Shown here: positions 25,330-37,023 of the stretch, one piece after another | How positions within the stretch are numbered: position 1 is the stretch's first letter | Layout: each line of letters starts with the position of its first letter | Assembly: GCA_025267735.1 (NCBI GenBank) | Contig: CM046311.1 | Location: 29,183,399 to 29,247,398, forward strand | Length of the DNA stretch: 64,000 nt | Direction of reading: 5' to 3' | Source: Mactra quadrangularis | Taxonomy: Eukaryota > Mollusca > Bivalvia > Venerida > Mactridae | The notes under the pieces: model-generated | Told to the model about the DNA's origin: nothing | The model's database searches: none | Seen by the model: only the letters and a program-made list of their open reading frames with translations | Program-made: the position numbers and the translations under genes

Positions 25330-25659
25330 CTAATCTTTATTTAGCAATACAGTCACCATCGAAACTCACGTAATGTCTGGATTATCACAACGAGGCAAAT
25401 TTAACGGAATCCTTGTTTCGCCACAATTTTGTTACGATGAGTATGATATATACCTACTCAAAAGTTCTAATCCGCCAATGGATTAATGGCTATAATCTAT
25501 TGTTAAATTTATTTGTTTTCTATTCTAACATGCAAGTCAGTAATATTCTTGCGTTTATTGCAACATTCTATTCATATCATATCATAAAATTTACGTAAAC
25601 CAATTATCCCAAAAATTGGATATTCACAGTTTTAATTTAATGCGAAATGTGAACACCAG

Positions 25660-25735
25660 CAGCTGGTTAGGTGGAGTGGACACCGTAAAACGACCAAAAA
25701 GTGTTGACACGGTGTTAAACCCATTAGAATAAATA
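25660..25735 (+). repeat. Tail fragment of SINE family B
   Basis: GTTAGGTGGAGTGGACACCG followed by GTGTTGACACGGTGTTAAAC matches the 3' portion of the family B copies; the tRNA head is missing. Confidence 0.6.
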
Positions 25736-25897
25736 AACATTTGTAGTTTGACTGAGACAACATTGACTAGACCATACACTTTAGGGGCAGATATAGTACT
25801 GCAGGCGAATGTACAACTGTAAAAATAACTATTGCCTGGTCAATTGTGTGACAACGAAGACTCTACCTAGCTTCCATAGATCGCTTACGGTATTTTT

Positions 25898-26002
25898 TGT
25901 TGGCAATCACGTGACGCAGACCGAAACAAACAAGCCTGTCTGACTTTAATTGAGAGTGTATGATAAAACTTGTTGGTAATCACATGATCGAAACCGAAAC
26001 TT
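25898..26002. promoter_or_regulatory. Duplicated module with an ISRE-like site in the divergent promoter
   Basis: TTGTTGGCAATCACGTGA... ACCGAAAC (from 25898) is repeated 73 bp later as TTGTTGGTAATCACATGA... ACCGAAAC (from about 25970). The second copy contains GAAACCGAAAC at 25990-26000, a match to the GAAANNGAAA core bound by IRF proteins. The module lies about 0.7 kb before the IFI44-like ATG and 1.1 kb before the ATG of the unknown plus-strand gene. Confidence 0.5.
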
Positions 26003-27072
26003 GTTTCTGCTGAGACAACACGTATGTTATAAATATAGAATTTTGGACTGAGTAATACGAAGGTGTGCACACAAGATATAACGCTGCAGACGAGATTAGT
26101 GTTCTATTTACGTGTTTCATGATACAATATCAACGACTGACTTCATTTTGATGTACTATTGTTCAGTCATTATTTGACTTGAATCTGGACTTTAAGAAAG
26201 GTAACTTTTTTCTACTGGTTTTTGTCGGATTATTTTACGGTTTTATTTAAAGGTTATCTGACGATACCGTGCTATTAATTGACTGCTATGGGTTGATTCT
26301 TGGTTGGATTTTCTGTCTGTCCGATCAGAACATGGATAGGACCGGTGTTTGATTCATTCTGCGGAATCCATAGGAAGGTATATTTTGGGTCAGGAGATGT
26401 GATGTGTTAAGTTATAAATCTTCTAAGTTATGAATTAGGTGTAACTGACGGACAATGTCGCATGCATTTTCATATTTTTTTTACTTTTTGTTTTTTGTTG
26501 TTTATTTTAAAAAAAAACATTGTAAATTATTTTACAAGCCCTACTGATGATTTATAAAAAAACTATCGATAATAACATGAAAACAAAACAATCAACAGAA
26601 ACTTGGCATTAAAGGTGCTACAGTTCGTTTATGTATAAAATGTGTTTATAAACATTATTGCTTTATTTATTTATACTGAATAAAATTAATTATAAGTGAA
26701 ACATCTTTAAATGGCATATCATCAAACACAATGATAGAGGTAAATTTGGAATTAAAATATTTCAACTATGGACAAGATATCTATTGTGTTTATTAAAATC
26801 ATTGGGTGTAGTTTGATTTACTTTAACAGAACTTTCTTAACACATACTTATTTAAATAAGGATATAAAAGAATTGTATGCAGATGTTACCTATTGTTCTA
26901 ATTTTCTGTATATGTTATATATGATTTTTAAATCATTGTCCAGTCAAATATGTATGTATCATTGTAAGAATGTCACGTATTTACATGATGTAACTGTTCA
27001 TTGCTAACATAGCCTAAGAATAGTAAAACAAACTACTATCAGCTACAATACGAATATTTTACCTTGTTTTAG
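26003..27072. other. Upstream region of the 229-aa gene
   Basis: AT-rich. A TTTTAG acceptor ends at 27072, seven bases before the ATG, so at least one upstream non-coding exon probably lies in this stretch or further left, but it could not be placed. Confidence 0.45.
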
Positions 27073-27079
27073 ATTAAAC

Positions 27080-30000
27080 ATGAGTCAACCGCCTGAAAAA
27101 GTACGACCTGATGATGTGAAGGTCATTGCAGAACTGCTACACATTAAGGTAGGTAGATACATTCTTACACTTAAAAATGCATGTTATTCACTATCGTATT
27201 AAGGGTTTATAGTTTTTGTATATTTTGTAAAAGATACAAGCACGTCAAGTGTATAGACATGACTATCGAAAATTAAGACACATAATATTTTCTTTCGAAG
27301 TCTCTGTAAATACGGTAAGAAGTAAAAATAATCTGGCTCCTGTGAAACAATCTGAAAATAAAAACAAGTGATTTGATTCTGTTATGATAAATTATAATAT
27401 GTTCTTTTTGGAAACATTTTGTGTGACCCACCCCAAGACTCTGTAAATTGTTTCATAGACATCCTATATAAACATTTGGATTAATGAAAAAAGTATTTGA
27501 TAATGTGTTTTGACTCACAACAGAAAGGCTTTTAAAGGTTGGAATGAATATTTTTAATTGAACTTTCCCCATCCACTTAATAGTTTTTTATCAATTTCAA
27601 CATACGATAAACCCTCAAATAGATCTAAACGTGTTCTAAATTAATAAAGTGACATTCACATAGTACAAAAATTAATTATGTTGCAATTTTATATAGGTTA
27701 GCCTATTTTCTTTCGCTAGATTAAATGGACTAATGACCTTACCTAAATAGAAAGCCATTAGAACCATCGGTTTCCCTTTGTATTGTTGAAACACATAACT
27801 ACTTTAATACATGTATGTACAGGACATATTGGAGATTAAGCCGAGCGAGAGTGAATGCCATGAAATTTCGAAACGACTTGGTGAGCTAGCTGAGGAGATA
27901 GACGGAATTTTTAAGGTGAGCTTTTCTACTTCATCGATATGTTTCCCTTAATCTTGACTTATAAACCTGACTCATACTTATACTCGAAGCAGTGTTAAGT
28001 CAAGGCAAGGAAGGTGTATCTTCAATTACATTGCATCTACTATGACTATGGCAATATTATATACTGAAAAATGTATGTGTCACAAAAAAAAATATTTGTT
28101 TTATGAAAAATTATTAATGTGTTGAAAAAATATCTATATGGTGTAAAAATATTTATGTCTTGTAAAACAAAATATATTTGTTGTATAAAATATATATGTA
28201 GTTTAAATATATATATACATGTATGTTCGATAATCATATTTATGTCTTGTAAAAAATATTTGTTGTTAAAAAATCTTTCCAAAAAAAATATGTGGTATAA
28301 TTAGCATGATGGGAAATAAGGTTTATTTTACAAAGGTTACAGAGGTTGGTTGACAATAATATAGATGGTAATTAGAGAACACTAACCAAATTTATAATCA
28401 TAAATTGGGTTTGACCTCCACCAAAAAACAAAATGTCTTTCACTTTATGCTATATTCATAACTGATATTGGCACTGTTTTGTCAATCAATCAGAGCAAAG
28501 GGCCCAAGGCCAATACGTGTCATTGGCCCCATAACAGATTTCGGTCCTGTTTTCAGTTTTATTTACCATATTTAGCTGTGTTGTGGAGTGAATTCGCCAC
28601 TTAACAGGGCTAATAACACATAGTTATTTAATAATGATTATTATAAAGGATTAAAGTCAATTGAATGGAGTATTAGAATTAAATATGTGAATAGAATTTA
28701 GTTGAATCCAATTTGATTGCATGGTTTCTATATCACAATTGCATCAATTGATTAACAGACAAATTAAATTAGTACTTTACTATGTTCGGATACCCAACAG
28801 CTCCAGCTTAAATTGTTCTTTATGTATGTATTCTGTATATATTCTTTTATCTATAACATTATATCTTCTTCAGATGTGCACGTAGGCACTGTTCTGATTA
28901 TTGACAAAGGATAATATCGGTATGTTTGTTATAAAATGTAATATATTGATGTTTTCAGCTTAAAGACGATCAAATCAATAAGCTGACAGACGAATTTAAA
29001 GCATTAAAAGAAGAATTTATGAAAACGTCAGAAAAATCTAGCAAAAAGGGAAAGTGGTTCTCTTCATCGTGTGAGTTCTGTTTTTGAGTCTATTTTGCAA
29101 GACTTGCGTTGTTGGACTCTGAATTTAGCTTCAAGCATTGCAGAATTAAACCATGCATTGACATAATTGTTTAACAATTCAGCTAAAATCATTATTCATG
29201 ATATTAACTCTCATAAAACACTGTTTGAGGCAAACAAGCGTTGCCTTCTAACACCAGATATATACGTTATACTGAACATTTTTAACGTTGTGATATTTAA
29301 TTTCGATAACATTCTGGTGTTTATATGAGTAATATTTTAAATAATTGTTTTTAGATTATGTTTTAATTCAATTTGTAGCAACACCAAAGAAGAAAGTTCA
29401 GATTTTAGATTCTATCGAGTCCAAGGCTTCGGCCAAATTTGCAACAACTTTAATAAAAAGAATGAAGGACTTTGATTGCTTGAGGAAAAATGCAGAATTA
29501 GCAAGGGACATTCCACTTATTGCCGTCTGTGTAAATTCTACACGTTTGAGGTCTGATGTTGAGTTAGCGTTGGCAAAAGTAAACTGTAAGTTATTTTTTA
29601 TCACTGAAGTTTAAATCAGTAGCTTAAGGTTATATATCTGGTACTTTAAAGAGTATACCAATTATTGTCAATGTCATGTGATAACACCCTTAATAAACTC
29701 ATAGTGTAAATCAGTAACGACGCTCTTGTAATTAGCTGTAATGAGAAGTGGGACTGTACTTGTCTGTCGTAAACTTTACTATGTGAACGCTCTATTAATC
29801 ATATTGTTGCTCAAATTTTAACAAACCTGTCACTTTGTTAATATCAATAAACGTTTAAACAAAATCAATTATTATCAATAATCTAATTAGTTCTCTAGAG
29901 GTCAATTTTATCAAACTTTAGAACTAAACATCTCGTAATTAATATTGTTCATGGTGTTAGTACTTAAATGCACACTGCCTCAACTATACAGACAATTTTT

Positions 30001-30468
30001 ATTCACCCGAAGTTTACTTCGGGTCGTACATGGTATGATTTATGTCGTTCGTCTCTCTGTACGTCTGTCTGTCAACCAGTTGATAAGTGTATGGCTTAAA
30101 GTAATCTCATTTTGTTGAAATTTCGAGGTCAGTAGGTTAAAGGTCAATATTCCCGCAACCTTGAAACCAATTACGTTGACCGCAAATGATGTAGACGTAT
30201 CATGTTTCGTGCTACTAAGTGCTCTTTATAAATTTGTTTACATTTTGTATTTATTTCAGATTCCGCAAAATATGTGGTAATTATCGTACGTACAGGTGCC
30301 GAAAGCAATCTTCCAGCTATATCCTCGTCTAAAAAGTTGAGTGAATTCCAAGGAAACGTAGAATTTATTGATATGGGATTTGATGATGATAATGGAGGTA
30401 TCTACAAATGTCAACACAATGACAGAGCGCTTGAACGTCTATCCGATTACATTAATAATTTCGTTTAA
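27080..30468 (+). CDS. Unrecognised five-exon gene, 229 aa; paralogue of the left-edge gene
   Basis: Exons 27080-27148, 27823-27915, 28959-29070, 29379-29585 and 30260-30468 have GT-AG junctions and join in frame to TAA. Residues 1-90 are charged and helix-prone, with coiled-coil-like spacing near 25-80 (KRLGELAEEIDGIF, DEFKALKEEFMK), ending in a Lys/Ser-rich linker with tandem serines. Residues about 95-229 look like an alpha/beta domain: strand IPLIAVCV, helix, strand KYVVIIVRTG, the conserved TGAESNLPAISSSKK, strand VEFIDMGF, then GGIYKCQHNDR and a final helix. No signal peptide or membrane segment is seen, so a cytosolic location is likely. I do not recognise the family. It is head to head with the IFI44-like gene about 1.8 kb away, and the last exon of a close paralogue lies at 673-881, indicating local gene duplication. 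A role in inducible defence is an inference from context only. Confidence 0.82.
28063..28275 (+). repeat. Degenerate AT-rich tandem repeat in intron 2
   Basis: About eight imperfect copies of a 25-30 bp unit built on ATATTTRTTGT / TTGTAAAA-type sequence. Confidence 0.55.
28462..28640 (+). repeat. Dispersed repeat, copy 1 of 3
   Basis: It shares with 31895-32062 and 32240-32402 the order: ATTGGCAC, TCAATCA-AG, a TTGTTATTGG-type block, GGTCCTGTTTTCAGTTTTAT, a GTG-AGTGAATTCGCC-type block, and AATAACAC with an ATAGTTATTTAAT end. Confidence 0.65.
30003..30023. repeat. Short hairpin ACCCGAAGTTTACTTCGGGT
   Basis: A perfect small palindrome in the last intron of the 229-aa gene, followed by GTC-GTCTGTCTGTC-type sequence common in bivalve repeats. 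Confidence 0.6.
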
Positions 30469-30967
30469 ATGTCGTGGTCTACATGTATTTTGTTTGTGTC
30501 ATAGTGAAAGAGAGTACGAGTAATTATGAAGATATGTTAAATATTTCTTACATTCGGAACACCCTCGACCTTTCATGAATGAATAGTCTCGGAAGAATTC
30601 GTGGGGGTCTTCTCTGGATTTTGGTGATTTTACTACCTACGCGAGGCGAAGCACGTAACGGTTACACAAAATAGGTCTTGTAGTATACAGATCTTTGTCT
30701 AAACATATTTATTTGTTTTAAATTGAACCAAATATTATTCATCGTTATCATTGAAATTTGTAAATTCAAATTTACGGACTAAAAACGAAACTTCAGCCAT
30801 CGCCTAAACAATCGTATTTTTGTTTACTTCAACACCGGTTTTTCCAAAATGGCGTCTAAATATGTCCGTGGTTATTCGTAGGGAATGGCCGAGGAGTTCC
30901 GAATGTATTTCTTACTGTATTAACCATACATACAACTGGAGACTGATGTTCCAGAGTACTTATCAAA

Positions 30968-31405
30968 TAGGGCTGTCACGATACGCCAGGAGCTTATCGC
31001 GGTATATTGCGATGCGCTAGAACCGTACCGCGATACGTACCACGATATATAAACCAAAGACACGGCTGCATAATACTTCTGTCTTAAAAAAACTTATTCA
31101 GTTGTTCAGTATTGAAGTATGTTATAAGGTTTTGTAGAGTAAATGCCTGCAGCAGAATGGACTGAAAAATTGTGCATTTTACTGAGAGTAATGTGAACGT
31201 TCCGAATGCGCTCAATTTTTTTAACTCAAGCTTTCATCAAATGAACCATGGAAACTGACGTTTCGCTATTTTCATTTGGCGAAGGGAAGACTTTTTATAT
31301 AAAAATAAAATATATCGCTGAATACCTGTACGTTAAATTAGTACCGCGGTACTTACTGCCACAGCTGCATATTGCAATATATCGATATATATTGTTAAAG
31401 CCCTA
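30968..31405. mobile_element. hAT-type MITE, 438 bp, with a perfect 8-bp target duplication
   Basis: TTATCAAA at 30960-30967 is repeated at 31406-31413. The element begins TAGGGCTGTCACGATA and ends, reverse strand, TAGGGCTTTAACAATA. An 8-bp duplication and TAGGG-type ends are diagnostic of hAT elements. No coding capacity. A relative with the same architecture is at 63571-63991. Confidence 0.88.
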
Positions 31406-31894
31406 TTATCAAATAGCATGATTTTTTTATTTTTTTTATATTGATTAACAAAGAAATAAACTGAAAATTAAACAAATTATTAAGTAATGGCTTTTCAGTT
31501 GTATTTTTGGATATTATATTATGGACGTAAAACATTGTTTGTCAGACGCGTGTTTTGTAAGCACTTATTTCTTTGTCATTTAACAGTACAGCAAATGAGT
31601 GTAAGAAAGTAAGTTAATAATGGGCCAATCAAAATGCCATATTCACAATGGCATGAAAAATTACAAAGTAAAATTTACCTTAAAATCATTTTACATGAAT
31701 TTGAATAACTTATATAAGACATATGACGTGTAATAAAGTCAAAGGAAACTATTTTAGGTATGTTGGATTGTACTCATTCTCATTTAATGATGCTTTAATG
31801 ATTTGTAGGCTTATACTCAATTCAGTTTATAATATGTTTTAACTTATTAAATGACAAGTTTTGTTAAATAACTGCTTACAGACCAGTAAATAAT

Positions 31895-32062
31895 ATTGGC
31901 TCCTTTTTATCAACCAAGCACAGCGCAGAAATTTGTTATTCGACCTGAGTAAATAAGTGTTATTTGACAGATTGGGTACTGTTTTCAGTTTTATTAAACA
32001 GATTTAGCATAATTGTGAAGTGAATTCGCCTCTTTACAAGGCAAATTAGACATAGTTATTTA
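31895..32062 (+). repeat. Dispersed repeat, copy 2 of 3
   Basis: Contains TATTGGCTCC, TATCAACCAAGCACAG, TACTGTTTTCAGTTTTAT and GTGAAGTGAATTCGCC, in the same order as copies 1 and 3. Confidence 0.65.
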
Positions 32063-32098
32063 ATGATCTATGTTATCAAATCAGTGATTTGACTGAAA

Positions 32099-32183
32099 CC
32101 CTGTTATTTCCCAAGGACAGTCGTATTGGCCCGAGGCCAAAGTCCTAGAGCCAATATGACTGTCCCGAGTACAAATAACAGGG
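32099..32183. repeat. Palindrome between two dispersed repeat copies
   Basis: CCCTGTTATT, GACAGTC and ATTGGC on the left are mirrored by GCCAAT, GACTGTC and AATAACAGGG on the right, with a GGCCCGAGGCC-type loop. Confidence 0.65.
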
Positions 32184-32239
32184 ATTGTCAAATAACTTAT
32201 TTAATTACTATTTTATTGAATAACTAATTGCGGACATTA

Positions 32240-32402
32240 GCACGGTTTTATCAACCAATTAGAGCCCAGATATTTGTTATTGGACCAGGGCAAATAAGTG
32301 TTCTTTGGCCCTGTAACCTATTTAGGTCCTGTTTTCAGTTTTATCAAACAGGTTTTGCAGTATTGTGCAGTGAATTTAGCACTTTACAGAGCAAATAACA
32401 CT
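32240..32402 (+). repeat. Dispersed repeat, copy 3 of 3
   Basis: Contains TATCAACCAATTAGAGCC, TTGTTATTGGACC, GGTCCTGTTTTCAGTTTTAT and GTGCAGTGAATTTAGC; same orientation as copy 2 and only 180 bp from it. Confidence 0.65.
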
Positions 32403-35400
32403 TAATTGATAAAATTATATTAATAATTCTATTTGGGTAACAATGACATATTGCAAACAAATGATAATTATATAAGATGTCATACATCAAACACATTAAT
32501 ACCGGGGATGCCACAAAAATGAGATAAATCTTCAAGTGTGTTTGATACGACTTCCCGTAAAATATGTAATAAAACCAGCCAGGGGCTATTAATATACACA
32601 CTATTTGAATTAATATTATACTTGAATTTGTTGAAATATTGTTTTCAATCACAATTATTAATGAAAAAAAATCACACCAAGACAATAAAGAATAATTAAT
32701 ACAACAGTTTTGAAATGTTTCAGTTGCCTTTGAATAAAGTTTGTTTATTTTATGTTTATTTGTTTTCTATATAAAGTATTTGGGGCAGTAATAATGAAAA
32801 TGTGATAAATATGGTAAAATTCATGTATTTATTGATATAGATCATCTTTACGATGCATAGAGTAGTCCACGATTAATTGCCATAGTAATATATTAATGAA
32901 GTGTTAACTCTAGAATGATCCGAGAGGGGACCCGTTGGGCCCATGGAAATAGGGGGCCCAATATGAAAAACAATGGTCAAGAATAAAATATCAAAGTATT
33001 ATACCCTTTTAATTGTTAATTTCTGATATTTATTAAGTGTATCATTTGACAAATTTGGCAAGACACGCTATATTAAAATGTTGAGCACTATGCTTTCCAT
33101 GCATCACCAATAAAATGTAGGCACAGTGCTTATCATTAATTCCTTGTTTAAATTCTTCATTAAATTGGTTCTTTTATAGTACTTTTTCGTATATTAGTTT
33201 ACATTTGGCAGTGCATGCTTATTATTGGTTTTTAGTCTGAAACACGACATTAGCAGAAAGATAACGCGGCGACTATACTCTTCCATTTTTCACAATTTCA
33301 ATTTAGTTGAACCAACCAGTAGTTATTCTGGAATTCGGAAAAGATAGAGGACTTTCTCCTTACTTTTTGCTAAATTAAGAATAACTTATTAGCAAATTAA
33401 AATGGTTATCAAATAACGAACTTAGATTTAAGAATGCCTCAATTAAAATTGCGATAGCGTGGGTCGCGAAAATGCGTGACATAACGAACTAAGGATGAAA
33501 TGAATTTTATTTTTATGAAATGGAATACCATATAATGAATAATTTAAAAATACAAATAACTTAATTTGTTGTAAAAGTATCACAAATTTGTTTGTTTCTA
33601 TTGGAATTTAACGAATTAGTTCATTATCTAATCGGAGATTACTGTTATTCTCAGCATTATATATTTTTCTTAAAAAATCCATTTATTATGTCTATTAAAA
33701 TTGCAACACAACACGCTAATAATTCATTACAATTATCAGCTTATAAGCATACATACACGAGTTTTACCGACCTCAATCGATGTACACCAAAGTTTGTCAC
33801 GTGTTTGTTAACTGCAACCGTTTGGTTACTAATCGATTTTATCGAGCCGTCATATATGTAGCACTATAGATGTTTCAGAGGACGCCTATTAATTAATCAT
33901 AGGTTTGTTTTAAACATTAGTCTTGATTGTCAATGATTGTTAAAAGCTTAAAAATTTAATGCATATCGCGGACTCTTGGCTGGATGTTTAGCGCGTCCAA
34001 ATAAATGCCTGACGTCGGCGCCGTTTCAGTTGTAATCATGAATTACAGCGAGAATACGGAATATTCTAAGAGTGCTTCTAACTGCATTTTTTTGCATTTA
34101 ATAATCCATTTTAACTAGAAACAAAGGTCGTGTGATCCGTATCTGTTTACCAGACCGTAGGCGTTTAAAACGGAGTCGGTCTTTGGTCCGGTTAATTAAG
34201 AAAAATGGATGAAACGAAACTAAATGGCATAGAATAAACGAAAAGTTGACAAATTAGCGATATAGCCATATTTTCGGCGAGTGGGCCCAATAGACGATTG
34301 ATATTGCGCAATTTGCGTTCATAAGGGGCCAATGGCGCAATGGCGCGCTCTAGATAGATTGAACATTGATTAATGTAAAATATCTTGTTAAACACTAAAC
34401 ATGTTTGTATAAAAACTTGAATAGATCTAATTGCTTCAAAGTATTATAATTAAAAAAGTAATGCATTCTTGTTTTCTTCTTTACTTTTTAACATACGTAA
34501 ACTAAATAAATTCTTATTCGACGGAGGCAAATAAATGTTTTATAAATTGTTCAAGGTAGGCCCCAGTCATGGCTGTGTATCTAATCTGATTAAAACACTG
34601 TTAAGAGCAACTTGTACTTTATCTTTCTTAGCTGGACGACTAATCAGCCATTCCTATATTATTTGTGCATTTCCAATCTATGAAAATGTGAAAAATCATA
34701 CCTCTTCAATTTGCTCAAAAGTTAGATTTTCTTGAAGACAAATTTATATCTTTTAAGATATGAAAGAGTTTCTCATAAACTCTCAACCGTTAATTTTCAA
34801 TGCCAACTTGTGAAGTTGGATCTAATTGCTTTGGTAACGGAGGTTAAATGCTTTATCGACTGGTAAAGTATGGAGCTACTGAATCCATATTCAATTATTA
34901 TCTGTTTAAATCTACTAAAAAATAATGTCAATTGACTTACAATGTAGTTACAAAATTCTTTCCAGTACGTATGTTGGATGAAATGTCACAAAGTAACAGC
35001 ATATCAAAACTAAATAAATCGGTCTCACTTGGTTCTAATTCACTTTTTATTCAAACGATACTTAATACAAGAAAACATATCAGAAAACAGAACAATTGGT
35101 GTTCAATAACTTATCAAGTCTTCTTTCGTACAAAAAAGCCACCTTAAGTTAAAATTGCAAGTTCCTTTACGAATAAGTTGCCTGTATTGAATGTTGTCAA
35201 ATTGAAACGGAAGTTAATCACAAATCTCTAGAATGATTTCGAAACATAAATAATTCATGCTTATACCCTAAAACGCTTGAAATTCTTGTGAATGCTTAAA
35301 TTATCAATCCTCATACCCCCTCCCCAAAAAAATAATACAGCAGCAGGTTTATTACAAATAAACAAAACCGTTAGATTCATTTACTTGAATAAAATTGTAT

Positions 35401-36029
35401 TTAATATGAAGTCATTAGAATGAAGTCACCAGGGATATCCTTAAACAGAAAAAATAGTTGATAAATGTCTGTCTATACATATATACATATGTGTACATCC
35501 AGTATGTAATCATACACTTTCCAAAGCAATTTACAATACCACGAGGCTTGATTAAGTTTAAGTTTTATGAAAAAGGCTAGATGTAGTCCACAAAATAAAA
35601 TGTGACGGATTATTGGACAAATGCAATGTTGTAATTGATAGCTAGTTTTATTTTACATTTCTCTTTACAACAGATGGTTGAGTTGACAAAACACATAAAT
35701 TATTTCAATCATTATATAATTAGTGATGACCAGTTTCTACAAGAGGTCAGTTTATCATCTATTAAGACTGTACATGTAAACATAGCCATAATGTATAGAT
35801 TGCATGAAATGTGTTACCCACTACAAATTGAATGGAACTATGCAAATAGTGGAAAAAACATTAATGCACAAAACCTGTCATTCTGAGGTTTTTGTCACTC
35901 CATGTGGAATATATGATAGCCTCAAAATGGCTTGGTCAAGAACGAAAGAAACATTTATACGTTTATTCAAGCTTCTTATAACATTTCTATCCATTCAATT
36001 ATTTCAGAGCTTTCCCTAAACTGAGTTTT
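32403..36029. other. Long AT-rich stretch without a gene
   Basis: Several 60-110 codon frames exist on both strands; all are AT-rich, hydrophobic and without domain, splice or conservation support. No clear repeat except one instance of GGTAACGGAGGTTAA at 34833-34847. Confidence 0.45.
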
Positions 36030-36039
36030 TGCTGTTCAA

Positions 36040-36640
36040 AGGGATATAGTTTGGTAATCTTAGTATTGTGTTATAATCTTTCCAAAGCACATCTTTTTAA
36101 TTTGGCCATCTAAAACAATTACCCAGTTTACCAGATTCTTCCATGAAGTTAACTTTGGTGTCAACTTTATCCGCGCTAATATCATTAATGACCTCAATAG
36201 ACCATTCACCATCATAAACTGTTGCACAGAATAAGCCAATTTCAATATTTCTTAATTGCTCATCTATATCACCATGTGTCTAGACAATATCAAGTGTTGT
36301 TTCAATTGGTTCACTTAAATCTGAATCAGTTGTGTTTTAGAACATGCACAGATCATCGATTATATTCAGATCCAATACATTACTTCTGCAGTTAAAGTTA
36401 TTACATGATAATCAACTAGTGGCTATCCTGATTTTCAAATGATCAATTGGGATTACAGAATGTAACCTAAAAGCGCCACTCACCAGGATTACAACATTAA
36501 CTTTTTTCAATTCAGTCAGTCAGGCTTGTATGCTGGTTAATATTCGTTATAATAATGACCCACAGTTTTCTTGTTGCTTAGTTTTAGCACAATCAAAGAA
36601 ATCAGAACAATGTTTAATGACAGCCTTGTCCAATGCCAGC
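36040..36640 (-). pseudogene. Decayed mobile-element protein fragment
   Basis: Reading on the minus strand downward from about 36270, one frame gives IGLFCATVYDGEWSIEVI, then KVNFMEESGKLGNCFRWPN, a stop, and KDVLWKDYNTILRLP. This resembles the C-terminal small beta-barrel segment (pattern: C-V-YDG-W-IG...V-FM...F-WP...D-CWVP...IL) of transposon-associated proteins found in many invertebrates. The same frame extends upstream to about 36640 with several stops. The family assignment is from memory and tentative. Confidence 0.4.
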
Positions 36641-37023
36641 GTTCCTATCTAAACTCCCTGAGAACATCACAGAGGGCCTTTAAGTGACCACTTTTCGAGT
36701 AGTCTCACGTGACATTGATATTAAAGATGAAAGGAATATTCCAATAAAAAATAATAAAATGTTATCCATGCATAATGATGTATTTCCAGTTCATGAGGAA
36801 TGTGGATATGTAGGTGCTGAAAGAATGTTTTGAACTTAAATATTTGTTACCAAAGACTAATTGTATCAACGTTACTTAAGTCTTCTTCTTGCCCACTTGG
36901 TACAAATAATTGTAGGGTTCTTATGTTTATACACAAGGGGTTGTATAGATAAGACTGTGGAAAAAAAATTAAAATCCATCATTGTCTTTTTCAATGAGAG
37001 AATGTGGGGGCTTTAAAACTAAT

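Noticed and set aside
32344..32685. 113-codon hydrophobic minus-strand frame
   Set aside because: It overlaps dispersed repeat copy 3, is AT-rich with a biased Ile/Tyr/Leu composition and has no splice partners.
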